64,000 nt of DNA, from contig NZ_BMDZ01000011.1 of assembly GCF_014636235.1 (NCBI RefSeq), positions 1 to 64,000 of the forward strand, written 5' to 3'. This document shows positions 21,436-29,617 of this stretch, in pieces. This stretch comes from Tistrella bauzanensis (GTDB taxonomy: Bacteria > Pseudomonadota > Alphaproteobacteria > Tistrellales > Tistrellaceae). A program made the translations under genes and the position numbers. The notes under the pieces were generated by a model. It was given only the letters and a program-made list of their open reading frames with translations. It had not been told where the DNA came from and ran no database searches. Within the stretch, counting starts at the first letter, position 1. Each line of letters starts with the position of its first letter.

Positions 21436-22853
21436 CCCCCGCCTCCCGTCGCCGGTGCCAGCGGCATGGTGGCGATCACCACGAAACCACCCTGTTCGAC
21501 CACCCGGAAGCCGAGTTCCCCGCCATGGGCGGCCATCACCTCGGCGGCGATGGCGAAGCCCAGGCCGGTGCCGCCATCGCCCGCGCGGGTGGTGGCGAAG
21601 CGCTGCAGCATGTGCGGCCAGTCCTCGGCCGGAATGCCGGGGCCATCATCCTCGACCTCGATCGCGGCCCGGCCGTCCCGCACCACCACCCGCACCTCCA
21701 GCCGCGACATCACGCCATGGGTCAGCGCATTGTCGATGCAATTGGCCACCGCCTCGCGCAGGCTGACCGGATCGCCCAGAACCATAACCGGCCGGGGCGG
21801 CGCATCGAACGAGACCAGCGTGTCGTGGTCGATGGTGATCGGGATCGCCGAACGGAAGGCACGACGGGTGACGTCGACCAGATCCACGGCCTTCAGCTGC
21901 ACCACATCGGCCCGGTGAATGACCATGGCATGGCTCAGCAACTGATTGGTCAGCCGGGCCAGTTCCCGCAGCCGGTCCTGCACCCGCGTCAGATGCCGCA
22001 ACCCCTCATCGCCCGAAACGGCGGGCTCCAACAGATCGATCTGGGCCGAGAGCGCGGTCAGCGGGGTGCGGATCTGGTGGGCGGCATCGGCGATGAAGCG
22101 CTGCAGCCCGCCCACCCGCTGATCAAGCCGGCCCATGAAATGATTGATCGAGCCCACGAAGGGGCCAAGTTCGCGCGGAACATCGGTCGACAGCGGCGTC
22201 AGGTCGTGAGGATCGCGCCGCCCCAAAGCCTCGCCCATGCCCCGGACCGGGCGCAGCGCATAGCGGATGGCGAGCATGGTTCCCGTCACCGCGACCGCCG
22301 CCATCACCGCCACCAGCCCGACCACCCGCAGCGTGAGTTCGCGGGCAAGATCCCGGCGCGCCCGTTCGGTCTGGGCCACCACCACCCGGGCGGTGCCGCT
22401 GATCGCGGGGTCCGTCAACCGGCGCGACGCCACCGCCATGCGCACCGCTTCGCCGCCATGCCGGCCGTCGGTGACCAGCGGCCGGTCGCCCACAGCTCCC
22501 GCCTCCGACGGCGGCGCCAGATCGTCATAGCCGGTGAGCGTGCGGCCCGCCGGGTCGATGACCCGATAGAAGATCCGGTCCTGCCCCGCCAGCCCGAGCA
22601 GTTCAAAGGCCGAGACCGGCAATGACACCGTGAGTTCCCCGTCCTCCACCGCCAGGCCCTCGGTCATCTGCAGCACCGCCCCGACCAGCAATTGATCATA
22701 GGCATCGTCGGCCGCCGCCCTGGCATAATACCAGGCGGCGGTCACCAGGATCACCGCCCCGGCCGCCACCAGCGCCCCGATACGCAGCATCAGCCGCGAG
22801 GCGAGCGACGGTCTGGTCTCCGCCGACAACCGGGCGGGCTCAGACCTGATCAT
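21432..22853 (-). CDS. tctE: TctE-like sensor histidine kinase
   Basis: Inner-membrane kinase, 473 aa, with a first membrane helix (about residues 23-45), a periplasmic 2CSK_N-type sensor region, a second helix (about 165-190, LRVVGLVAVMAAVAVTGTML), HAMP-like segment, HisKA with the phospho-histidine in ADAAHQIRTPLTAL (about 265), and HATPase_c with N box VANCIDNALTHG, G1 box VEDDGPGIP and GGTGLGFAIA. The layout matches TctE/BctE kinases that control tripartite tricarboxylate transporters. It overlaps the response regulator gene upstream by 14 bases and the SBP gene downstream by 4. The tctCBA genes lie divergently next door. Confidence 0.9.
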   Translation of the reverse strand: MIRSEPARLSAETRPSLASRLMLRIGALVAAGAVILVTAAWYYARAAADDAYDQLLVGAVLQMTEGLAVEDGELTVSLPVSAFELLGLAGQDRIFYRVIDPAGRTLTGYDDLAPPSEAGAVGDRPLVTDGRHGGEAVRMAVASRRLTDPAISGTARVVVAQTERARRDLARELTLRVVGLVAVMAAVAVTGTMLAIRYALRPVRGMGEALGRRDPHDLTPLSTDVPRELGPFVGSINHFMGRLDQRVGGLQRFIADAAHQIRTPLTALSAQIDLLEPAVSGDEGLRHLTRVQDRLRELARLTNQLLSHAMVIHRADVVQLKAVDLVDVTRRAFRSAIPITIDHDTLVSFDAPPRPVMVLGDPVSLREAVANCIDNALTHGVMSRLEVRVVVRDGRAAIEVEDDGPGIPAEDWPHMLQRFATTRAGDGGTGLGFAIAAEVMAAHGGELGFRVVEQGGFVVIATMPLAPATGGGG

Positions 22854-23514
22854 CGGTCACCATCTGATAGCCGGCACCACGCACGGTGACGATCCGCACC
22901 TTTGCCCCCTCCAGCTTCTTGCGCAGCCGGCCGACATACAGCTCGATAGCGTTGGGGTTGGTCCCCTCGCCGAAACCAAACAACTGGTCGAGCAGTTCAT
23001 CCTTGCCGAAGACCCGCCCGGGCCGGGCCGCAAACAGTTCCAGCAGGGTCATCTCCCGACGTTTGAGCGGAATCTCGCGCGTCCCCAGCCGGACCTGACG
23101 GGCGGCGCGGTCGATGATCACGTCGCCGCAGGCAAGCAGATTGGTCGCCTCGCCGGCGGTGCGGCGCATCAGCACCCGGGCGCGGGCTTCGAGTTCGCGG
23201 AAATCGAAGGGCTTCACCAGATAGTCGTCGGCGCCGAGATCGAGCCCGCCGACCCGGTCCTCGACCTCCGAACGCGCGGTGAGCAACAGCACCGGTGTGC
23301 TGTTCCCCGCCCGGCGCAGACGCTTCAGGATCTCGAAGCCGTCGAGCCCCGGCAGCATCACGTCCAGAATCACCAGAGCATAATCGGTGAAGTCCAGGAT
23401 CTCGGCCGCCGCGGTGCCGTCGGTCTCCCAGTCGACACTATGGCCGATCGCCTGAAACCGCCGGCAGATCGCTTCCCCGACGTCGTGGGTATCCTCCACC
23501 AGCAGGATGCGCAT
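22840..23514 (-). CDS. tctD: TctD-like OmpR-family response regulator
   Basis: A 224-aa regulator with receiver domain (phospho-acceptor in LVILDVMLPGLDG, acidic pocket LVEDTHD, lysine in YLVKPFD) and an OmpR/PhoB winged helix (RREMTLLELFAARPGRVFGK ... YVGRLRKKL ... TVRGAGYQMV). The ATG at 23514 (MRILLVEDTHD) has GGGGGA upstream; the longer frame to 23589 adds a non-conserved leader. It should activate the divergent tctCBA genes on a signal from the kinase. A dyad TGTCAG-N8-CTGACA lies 49 bases upstream of its start. Confidence 0.92.
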   Translation of the reverse strand: MRILLVEDTHDVGEAICRRFQAIGHSVDWETDGTAAAEILDFTDYALVILDVMLPGLDGFEILKRLRRAGNSTPVLLLTARSEVEDRVGGLDLGADDYLVKPFDFRELEARARVLMRRTAGEATNLLACGDVIIDRAARQVRLGTREIPLKRREMTLLELFAARPGRVFGKDELLDQLFGFGEGTNPNAIELYVGRLRKKLEGAKVRIVTVRGAGYQMVTDDQV

Positions 23515-23562
23515 CAAAATCCCCCCGCGCGAGAACCATTGGCCAGGAACGGAAACCCCCGG

Positions 23563-23582
23563 TGTCAGACAGACTCCTGACA
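23563..23582. promoter_or_regulatory. candidate TctD operator
   Basis: Inverted repeat TGTCAG (23563-23568), 8-nt spacer, CTGACA (23577-23582), in the 307-bp gap between divergent tctD and tctC. Position and perfect symmetry make it a candidate binding site for the adjacent response regulator or an autoregulatory site. Confidence 0.45.
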
Positions 23583-23705
23583 GGTTCACCCGCCATCATG
23601 CAGGACAATCCGCGAAGACGGATCCACCACAAGACAAAAGGGAGGATACCATGATGCCCATTGCGGCAAAGACATAGTTTCTCAAAAAAATACAGGCTGA
23701 TATCA

Positions 23706-23736
23706 CCCGCATTCCTGCAATAGACAGGTATGCGGG
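23706..23736. promoter_or_regulatory. inverted repeat upstream of tctC
   Basis: CCCGCAT-T-CCTG pairs with CAGG-T-ATGCGGG around a 7-nt loop: 11 of 12 positions match, with one T/T mismatch. It ends 85 bases before the tctC start. It may be an operator or a 5'-leader hairpin. There is no T-run after it. Confidence 0.45.
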
Positions 23737-23821
23737 CGCTGATCAATGCTCTCATCTCTTCGTATTTCATGAAGAGAAACGGATTTCCTTTGCCATCATC
23801 CGGATGATCGGAGAACCGACC

Positions 23822-24823
23822 ATGCCCCGCAACGCCCCGCGCCGCCCCATTTCTGCCCTGCTCCCGGCACTTGGCCTCGCTCTTGCCACCGCCGCCACGA
23901 CCATCACCCTGCCGGCCATGGCGGCACCCGACCGGCCGGAATGTCTGGCCGGCGCCAAGCCCGGCGGCGGTTTCGACCTCACCTGCCGGCTGATCGCCAA
24001 TGCGATGCTCCAGGCGAAGCTGATCTCCAGGCCGATGATCGTCACCTATATGGAAGGTGGTGTCGGCGCGGTGGCCTATAACCATGTGATCGGCAAGCGC
24101 GCCACCGATGCCAATCTGGTCGCCGCCGCCTCGTCGGGCTCGGCATTGCTGCTCGCCCAGGGCAAGTTCGGCCGCTATGACGACACCGCCGTGCGCTGGG
24201 TGGGGGCGCTTGGCGCCGATTACGGCGTGCTGGTGGTCGCCGCCGAAAGCCCCTACCAGACCCTGGCCGAGCTGATCGACGCCTATGCGGCGGAGCCGGG
24301 CAAGTTTCCGATCGCCGGCGGCGGTGCGGTGGGCTCGCAGGACTGGATGAAGGGCGTCATGCTGGCCAAGGCCGCCGGACATCCGGCGCGCGACATGCGC
24401 TATGTGGCACTTGAGGGCGGCGGCGCGGTGCTCACCGCGCTGGAAGGCGGCCATGTCGCGATCGGCGCGGGCGATGCCGCCGAGATGGCGCGCCACCATG
24501 CCGCCGGCAAGGTCCGCATCCTGGCGGTGATGGCACCGGAACGCCTGCCCGGCGAACTGGCCGCGGTGCCGACCGCGCGTGAGCAGGGCATCGATATCGA
24601 ATGGCCGGTCTGGCGCGGTTACTATATCGGCCACGACGTATCCGAAGACGATTATCGCTGGTGGGTCGACCAGTTCGCCGCCCTGTCGAAGACCCCGGAA
24701 TTCGAGGCGGAGCGGACCGCTCGCGGCCTCTATCCCTATACGCTTCTGGGCGCCGATTTCGAACAGAAGGTCCGTGACGACGTCGCCCGCTTCAAGCAGA
24801 TCGCCGCGGATGCGGGGATGTGA
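23822..24823 (+). CDS. tctC: TctC tricarboxylate-binding protein
   Basis: Periplasmic substrate-binding component of a tripartite tricarboxylate transporter. Signal peptide at residues 1-35 (LLPALGLALATAATTITLPAMAAP). The mature part follows the TctC/Bug fold (CLAGAKPGGGFDLTCRLIANAM ..., MIVTYMEGGVGAVAYN). The substrate is likely citrate or a related carboxylate, but Bug-family proteins vary widely. I chose the ATG at 23822 because GGAG lies 8 bases upstream; an in-frame ATG at 23804 has none. First gene of tctCBA, 4 bases before tctB. Confidence 0.9.
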   Translation: MPRNAPRRPISALLPALGLALATAATTITLPAMAAPDRPECLAGAKPGGGFDLTCRLIANAMLQAKLISRPMIVTYMEGGVGAVAYNHVIGKRATDANLVAAASSGSALLLAQGKFGRYDDTAVRWVGALGADYGVLVVAAESPYQTLAELIDAYAAEPGKFPIAGGGAVGSQDWMKGVMLAKAAGHPARDMRYVALEGGGAVLTALEGGHVAIGAGDAAEMARHHAAGKVRILAVMAPERLPGELAAVPTAREQGIDIEWPVWRGYYIGHDVSEDDYRWWVDQFAALSKTPEFEAERTARGLYPYTLLGADFEQKVRDDVARFKQIAADAGM

Positions 24824-24827
24824 CGCC

Positions 24828-25295
24828 ATGAGCGGTTCAGCCGGTCACGGTCGCGGTCACCTGCCCACTGGCAGGGTCGCTGCTGCCTGCCTCTTTCTCT
24901 TCGCCATCGCCTATGGCCTCATCGGCGCCCGGATCGATTATGCCTTCGCGTCGGATCCGCTGGGGCCAAGGGTCTTCCCTGTGGCGCTGGCGATCGCGCT
25001 CGCCGTATTCGCGCTGCTATTCGCGCGCCGGCCTGAAGGGGCTGAGGATCTGCCCCGGGGGGCCCTGCTCGGCCGCACCCTCGCCATCCCGGCGCTCGCG
25101 GTCTCGGCGGTGCTGCTGATGGAACCGCTCGGCTTCCCGATCGCGATCTTCGTCCTCACCACCGGTGTTGCCCGCGTGTTCGGCGCCGGCTGGCCGAGGG
25201 CCGTCCTTGGCGGCGCGCTGCATGCGGCACTCTGGTGGAGCGTGTTCGTCGCGGCGCTGGAGGTCTATCTGCCGACCGGCACGGTCTTCGGCTGA
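24828..25295 (+). CDS. tctB: TctB small membrane subunit
   Basis: The small four-helix membrane component of the tripartite tricarboxylate transporter (155 aa, DUF1468/TctB). Hydrophobic segments lie at about residues 14-35, 48-64, 85-115 and 122-145. Like other members it has few conserved residues, so the call leans on its place between tctC and tctA. It starts at the ATG four bases after the tctC stop and ends 16 bases before tctA. Confidence 0.88.
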   Translation: MSGSAGHGRGHLPTGRVAAACLFLFAIAYGLIGARIDYAFASDPLGPRVFPVALAIALAVFALLFARRPEGAEDLPRGALLGRTLAIPALAVSAVLLMEPLGFPIAIFVLTTGVARVFGAGWPRAVLGGALHAALWWSVFVAALEVYLPTGTVFG

Positions 25296-25311
25296 CGGGA
25301 GAGTTCGTCGC

Positions 25312-26862
25312 ATGTCCTTCGATTATCTCTGGGAAGGGTTCTCGGTCGCGCTCAGCGCCCAGAATCTTCTGATCGGCCTGATCGGCTGCTTCCTCGGCAC
25401 CATGATCGGCGCCCTGCCGGCGATCGGCCCGATCAACGGCATCGCCCTGCTGCTGCCCATCGCCTATACCATGGGCCTGCCGCCCGAAAGCACCATGATC
25501 CTGCTTGCCGCGATCTATTGCGGCGCCGAGTATGGCGGGCGGATCTCGTCGATCCTGCTCAACGTGCCGGGTGATGCCGGCGCGGTGATGACCGCGCTCG
25601 ACGGCTATCCCATGGCCCGTCAGGGCCGGGCCGGCGAAGCGCTGATGCTGAGCGGCCTCGCCTCGTTCACCGGCGGCATGATCGGCGCCACGGGCCTTGC
25701 CCTGTTCGCACCGGTGCTGGCCGGCCTCGCCACCGGCTTCGGGCCTGCCGAATACTTCGTGCTGATGGTCTTCGCCTTCGCCACCCTCGGCTCGATGATG
25801 GGTGCGCGGCCGGTGAAGACCCTGATCGGCTGCGTGCTCGGCCTGATGCTGGCAACCGTCGGGCTGGATGCCACCTCCGGCGCCTATCGATTCACCTTCG
25901 GCGAGCCCGAACTCGGCGACGGCATCGAATTCGTGGTGCTGGTGATCGGCCTGTTCTCGATCTCGGAAGCCCTGATCCTGCTGGAGAAGCAGGCCGCCGG
26001 CACCGAGATCATCCGCGGCCTGGGGCGGATGACAGCCCGGCTCTCAGACATCCGCCGCAGCATCGGCACGGCGCTGCGCTCCAGCGGCATCGGCTTCGTG
26101 GTCGGCGTGCTGCCGGGCACCGGCGCCTCGGTCTCCAGCGCCATCGCCTATATGACCGAGAAGCGGATCTCGGATCGCGAGGGCAGCTTCGGCAAGGGCG
26201 ATCCGCGCGGGCTGGTGGCACCGGAAGCCGCCAACAACGCCACCTCCTGCGGCGCCTTCGTACCGATGCTGACCCTGGGTGTGCCCGGCTCCGGCACGAC
26301 CGCGGTGATGCTGGGCGCGCTGATGCTCTACAACATCCAGCCCGGCCCGACGCTGATGACCGACCGGCCGGAAATCGTCGGCGGGCTGATCGCCTCGCTG
26401 TTCATCGGCAACATCCTGCTGCTGGCGCTGAACCTGCCGCTGGTCCGGATCTTCGCCCGGGTGCTCACCGTGCCGAACTGGGTTCTGGTGCCCGGCATCC
26501 TGGTTCTGTCGATCGTGGGCGTCTATTCCACCCACGCCTCCGCCTTCTCGGTGCTGCTGATGCTGGGCATCGGCATGGCCGGCTGGCTGCTGCGCAAGAC
26601 CGGCTTCGACATGGCGCCGATCATCCTGGGTTTCGTGCTGGGCCGGGTGATGGAGGTGAACCTGCGCAACGCGCTTGCGATCAGCGGCGGCGATATCGGC
26701 ATCCTGTTCGACAGCACCATCTCGATCGTGCTCTGGATCGCGGCCGCCCTGGTCGCGGTGCTGCCGCTGATACTGGGCCGGCGGTTGAAGCGGGCTACCG
26801 CCCCCGATACGGCGGCCCCGGACGCAACCGTCACACGCGCCGCGGATGGACGGGTGGCCTGA
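25312..26862 (+). CDS. tctA: TctA large membrane subunit
   Basis: The large permease of the tripartite tricarboxylate transporter, 516 aa with about 12 membrane helices. Family signatures are present: GALPAIGPINGIALLLP (about residue 40), YCGAEYGGRISSILLNVPGD, MTALDGYPMARQG, and a second half repeating the pattern with GVLPGTGASVSSAIAY and TLGVPGSGTTAVMLGALM. It uses a sodium or proton gradient together with TctC and TctB. GGGAGAG precedes the ATG. A stable hairpin begins at its stop codon. Confidence 0.95.
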   Translation: MSFDYLWEGFSVALSAQNLLIGLIGCFLGTMIGALPAIGPINGIALLLPIAYTMGLPPESTMILLAAIYCGAEYGGRISSILLNVPGDAGAVMTALDGYPMARQGRAGEALMLSGLASFTGGMIGATGLALFAPVLAGLATGFGPAEYFVLMVFAFATLGSMMGARPVKTLIGCVLGLMLATVGLDATSGAYRFTFGEPELGDGIEFVVLVIGLFSISEALILLEKQAAGTEIIRGLGRMTARLSDIRRSIGTALRSSGIGFVVGVLPGTGASVSSAIAYMTEKRISDREGSFGKGDPRGLVAPEAANNATSCGAFVPMLTLGVPGSGTTAVMLGALMLYNIQPGPTLMTDRPEIVGGLIASLFIGNILLLALNLPLVRIFARVLTVPNWVLVPGILVLSIVGVYSTHASAFSVLLMLGIGMAGWLLRKTGFDMAPIILGFVLGRVMEVNLRNALAISGGDIGILFDSTISIVLWIAAALVAVLPLILGRRLKRATAPDTAAPDATVTRAADGRVA

Positions 26863-26924
26863 TGTCGTTCCGCCCCGTCGGCACCGGCCTCAGCGGGCCG
26901 GCGCCGGCGGGTCGCGTGACATCA
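26860..26924 (+). terminator. long hairpin at the tctA stop codon
   Basis: TGATGTC, which includes the tctA stop, pairs with GACATCA (26918-26924). Inside it a 16-base arm (26874-26889) pairs with 26896-26911 with one mismatch and one G-T wobble around a 6-nt loop. There is no T-run, so it may be a 3'-end stabiliser or rho-associated structure rather than a classical terminator. Confidence 0.45.
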
Positions 26925-27099
26925 GCGCATCTGATCGTCGCGAACACAGAGCCTGGCCGAGAAGACGATCTATTTGCAATTTCCGGCACGCGCCAACTGC
27001 CGGCACCATCGACGTCAGCCGGTCGAGCAGGCGGGACATCTCGCCGCGCCGCCGCAGCAAGGCCGCCATCCAAAAGCTGGTATGCGTTATGAACTGCGA

Positions 27100-27624
27100 T
27101 CAGCCGTCGTCACGGGGCAGCCAGGGAACCGCCGCGAAGGGGATGCCGTCCTCGCGCAGGCTCTCGGCCTCTTCCTCGGTGGTCTGGCCATAGATCGGGC
27201 GCGCCTCGGTTTCGCCCAGATGCATGCTGCGGGCTTTCTCGGCAAAGCGGTCGCCGACGAAATCGCACGACGCCTCGACCTCGCGCCGGATCTCACGCAG
27301 GCGCTTCATCACCTCGCCCTGTACCGCCATCAACCGCGCGGTGGCCGGGTCGGGCGTGGCTGCCGGGGCCGCGGGCACATCGCCACCGGTGGCTATGACA
27401 TCACGGCCGGCATCAGCGTTGGCATCAGGGTCGGGCCGCGACGGCTCGCGGCCATGGGAGCGGATATTCAGCCGGGGCGCCATCATCGCCTTCACGATCC
27501 TGTCGTCCCCGCACACCGGGCAGCCGATCTCGCCGCTCGCGGCCTGGGCCGTGAAGCTGTCGCTGTCCTTGAACCACGCTTCGAAGCGATGGTCGGCGCC
27601 GCATTTGAGGTCGAAGACGATCAT
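27100..27624 (-). CDS. DUF1178 family protein
   Basis: A 174-aa cytoplasmic protein of the DUF1178 family. Typical features: MIVFDLKCGADHRFEAWFKDS at the N-terminus, a CPVCG zinc-ribbon-like pair (CPVCGDDRIVKAMMAP), a Pro/Ala linker, and the conserved C-terminal VEASCDFVGDRFAEKAR ... YGQTTEEEAESLREDGIPF. Function is unknown. In many Alphaproteobacteria this gene follows a nitrilase-like gene and grxC; here those genes are 5.5 kb away (33103-34263), so the cluster appears split. Confidence 0.9.
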   Translation of the reverse strand: MIVFDLKCGADHRFEAWFKDSDSFTAQAASGEIGCPVCGDDRIVKAMMAPRLNIRSHGREPSRPDPDANADAGRDVIATGGDVPAAPAATPDPATARLMAVQGEVMKRLREIRREVEASCDFVGDRFAEKARSMHLGETEARPIYGQTTEEEAESLREDGIPFAAVPWLPRDDG

Positions 27625-27730
27625 GATCCCCGCAAACCCGCATCTGGCCCGTCAGCCGACGGTCTGGAAGCTGTTCGTTATGCACTAGTAGATGGCACGC
27701 CGCCCCGTCCATCGCAAGCGCCGCCTCCGC

Positions 27731-27783
27731 CAATAAATAACTTTTTAGATTTGTTATATCGAAAATATTTACAGATAAATATT
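27731..27783 (+). promoter_or_regulatory. AT-rich promoter and dyad upstream of the peroxiredoxin gene
   Basis: Only 8 of these 53 bases are G or C, in otherwise very GC-rich DNA. A possible promoter is TTGTTA (27751-27756), 17-bp spacer, GATAAA (27774-27779). Overlapping its -10 side is a perfect inverted repeat AATATTTA-CAGA-TAAATATT (27764-27783), placed to act as an operator. The peroxiredoxin start is about 108 bases downstream. The same region could also serve the divergent DUF1178 gene. Confidence 0.5.
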
Positions 27784-27890
27784 GAACGGTCCAAGGAATC
27801 CCCGCATGATTTTCCAAGCGATATGGAGAATCGGGCCACCGCCCCCCGGACAGGGCCGGTACGGGCCGGTTAGGGGAGGAGGGGTTGACG

Positions 27891-28526
27891 ATGGCTCTGC
27901 AACTTGGCGACGTGGTGCCGAACTTCACCGCCGACACCACCCACGGCCGGATCGATCTTCACGACTGGGCCGGCGAGAACTGGGTGGTTCTATTTTCGCA
28001 CCCGAAGGATTTCACCCCGGTCTGCACCACCGAACTGGGCGAGGTCGCGCGCCTGCACGACGCCTTCGCCGCGCGTGGTGTGAAGGTCATCGCGCTATCG
28101 GTCGACGGGGTTGAAGATCACCACCGCTGGCTGGGCGATATCGCCGAAACCCAGGGCCAGACGGTGACCTATCCGCTGATCGCCGACCCGGAGCGGGTGG
28201 TCGCGGGCCTGTATGGCATGATCCACCCCAATGCCAGCAACACCCTGACCGTGCGGTCGGTGTTCGTGATCGACCCCGCGCGCAAGCTGCGGCTGACCCT
28301 CACCTATCCCGCCAGCACCGGTCGTGATTTCACGGAAATCCTGCGGGTGATCGACAGCCTGCAACTGACCGACGGCTTCGCGGTCGCAACCCCGGTCAAC
28401 TGGCGCCGGGGCAATGACGTCATCATCGTGCCGGCGGTGACCGATGCCGAGGCCGTGGCCCGCTTTCCCAAGGGCTTCAGGCGCCTGAAGCCCTATCTGC
28501 GCATCACGCCCCAGCCAGATATCTGA
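27891..28526 (+). CDS. 1-Cys peroxiredoxin (Prx6/AhpC-TSA family)
   Basis: Reduces hydrogen peroxide and organic peroxides. The catalytic cysteine is in HPKDFTPVCTTELGE (about residue 47), the PxxxTxxC signature. The 211-aa length, the C-terminal extension with NWRRGNDVIIVPAVTD and KPYLRITPQPD, and no second resolving cysteine in the usual place point to the 1-Cys Prx6 class, which needs an external thiol. The ATG at 27891 follows a strong purine-rich site GGGGAGGAGGGG. It is preceded by an unusual AT-rich promoter/dyad and followed by a terminator, so it is likely a single-gene unit. Confidence 0.93.
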   Translation: MALQLGDVVPNFTADTTHGRIDLHDWAGENWVVLFSHPKDFTPVCTTELGEVARLHDAFAARGVKVIALSVDGVEDHHRWLGDIAETQGQTVTYPLIADPERVVAGLYGMIHPNASNTLTVRSVFVIDPARKLRLTLTYPASTGRDFTEILRVIDSLQLTDGFAVATPVNWRRGNDVIIVPAVTDAEAVARFPKGFRRLKPYLRITPQPDI

Positions 28527-28626
28527 GGCAGGCCCAGCCTGCCTGATGACCGGATGGCGCGTTGATCGACTGGCCGGCCAGCCGGCCAGTCGCCGTTCCG
28601 CGTGAAGACCGCACCGTGCCTTGCCG

Positions 28627-28659
28627 CCGCCGGCGCCTCTGCCGTCGGCGGTATTTTTT
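28627..28659 (+). terminator. rho-independent terminator after the peroxiredoxin gene
   Basis: CCGCCGGCG (28627-28635) pairs with CGTCGGCGG (28643-28651), a 9-bp stem with one G-T wobble and a 7-nt loop, followed by TATTTTTT. Two further hairpins without T-runs lie between it and the stop codon: AGGCAGG/CCTGCCT (28526-28544) and an 11-bp perfect stem (28567-28592). Confidence 0.8.
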
Positions 28660-28729
28660 CGCCGGGGCGTTTTATGTTGCCGCCAGTCATGACACGATGA
28701 CGCCCAAGACAATAATGGAGGGATGCCCC

Positions 28730-29617
28730 GTGACTATCGCCCGCATCCGCGGTGTGGTGCTGATGATGGCGGCCGCTGTTCTGGCGGGGATGGTGGCCGC
28801 GACGGCACCGGCGCGTGCCGCTGCCTGCAATGACCGCGATCTGCAGTATTTCGTGCCGGCCGGCAAGCTCGGGTGCCTGGCGGTCAACCGTTTCGGCCCC
28901 ACCAATGCCGAAACCCTGCTGGTCTTGTTGCATGGCGACCTGTCCAGCGGCGGGCCGGTCGACTATTTGCAGGATCTGGCGCGCGATCTGGCCGCAAGCC
29001 GCCAGGGGCTGGCAACCGCCGTGCTGATGCGCCCCGGCTATGGCGATGGCGACAGCCATATCTCGGACGGCGCCACCAATGAACGGCGCGACCATTACAC
29101 CCATGATGCCGCCAATGCGATCGCCGAGGCGCTACGCACCCTGCGCAGCCGCACCGGCGCCATGCGACTGGTGGTGCTGGGTCATTCCGGCGGCGCCAAT
29201 CTGGCCGGTGTCATTCTGGGCCGCACGCCCGGGCTGATCGATCGGGCGATGCTGGTCTCGTGCCCCTGCGACGTCGCCCGCTGGCGCCAGGATCGCGGCC
29301 GCGGGCCCTGGCCGAACAGCCTGTCGGCCATCGATCAGGTCAAGACCATCCCGCGCCGCACCGGTGATGCCTTAACCCGGGTGGTGGTGGTCACCGGCCA
29401 GAACGACACCAACACCCCGCCCAGCCTGGGCCGCGATTATCGCCAGGCTCTGGAAGCCGCCGGCATCGCCGGCAGCTTTGTCGAGATCCCCGGCGCCGGC
29501 CACGGCTTCAACGCCATCGCCCGCTCACCAGTGTTCAAGGCTGCGCTGGCCGGCCTGCTGGATGGGGCACCACCGGCCGCAGGCAGCGCCGGTCCAGCCA
29601 GTGGGACAGCAGGCTGA
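28730..29617 (+). CDS. secreted alpha/beta hydrolase
   Basis: A 295-aa exported serine hydrolase of the alpha/beta fold. Signal peptide: VVLMMAAAVLAGMVAATAPARAA (about residues 8-30; cleavage after ARA). Oxyanion-hole LLHGDLSSGG, nucleophile elbow GHSGGAN (about residue 165), acid probably in VTGQNDTNTPP, and catalytic His in GAGHGF are all present. Substrate unknown; esterase or peptidase-like activity is possible. I chose a GTG start at 28730 because GGAGGG sits 7 bases upstream; an ATG at 28715 lies inside that site. Its last 83 bases overlap, antisense, the end of the MFS gene. Confidence 0.82.
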   Translation: MTIARIRGVVLMMAAAVLAGMVAATAPARAAACNDRDLQYFVPAGKLGCLAVNRFGPTNAETLLVLLHGDLSSGGPVDYLQDLARDLAASRQGLATAVLMRPGYGDGDSHISDGATNERRDHYTHDAANAIAEALRTLRSRTGAMRLVVLGHSGGANLAGVILGRTPGLIDRAMLVSCPCDVARWRQDRGRGPWPNSLSAIDQVKTIPRRTGDALTRVVVVTGQNDTNTPPSLGRDYRQALEAAGIAGSFVEIPGAGHGFNAIARSPVFKAALAGLLDGAPPAAGSAGPASGTAG

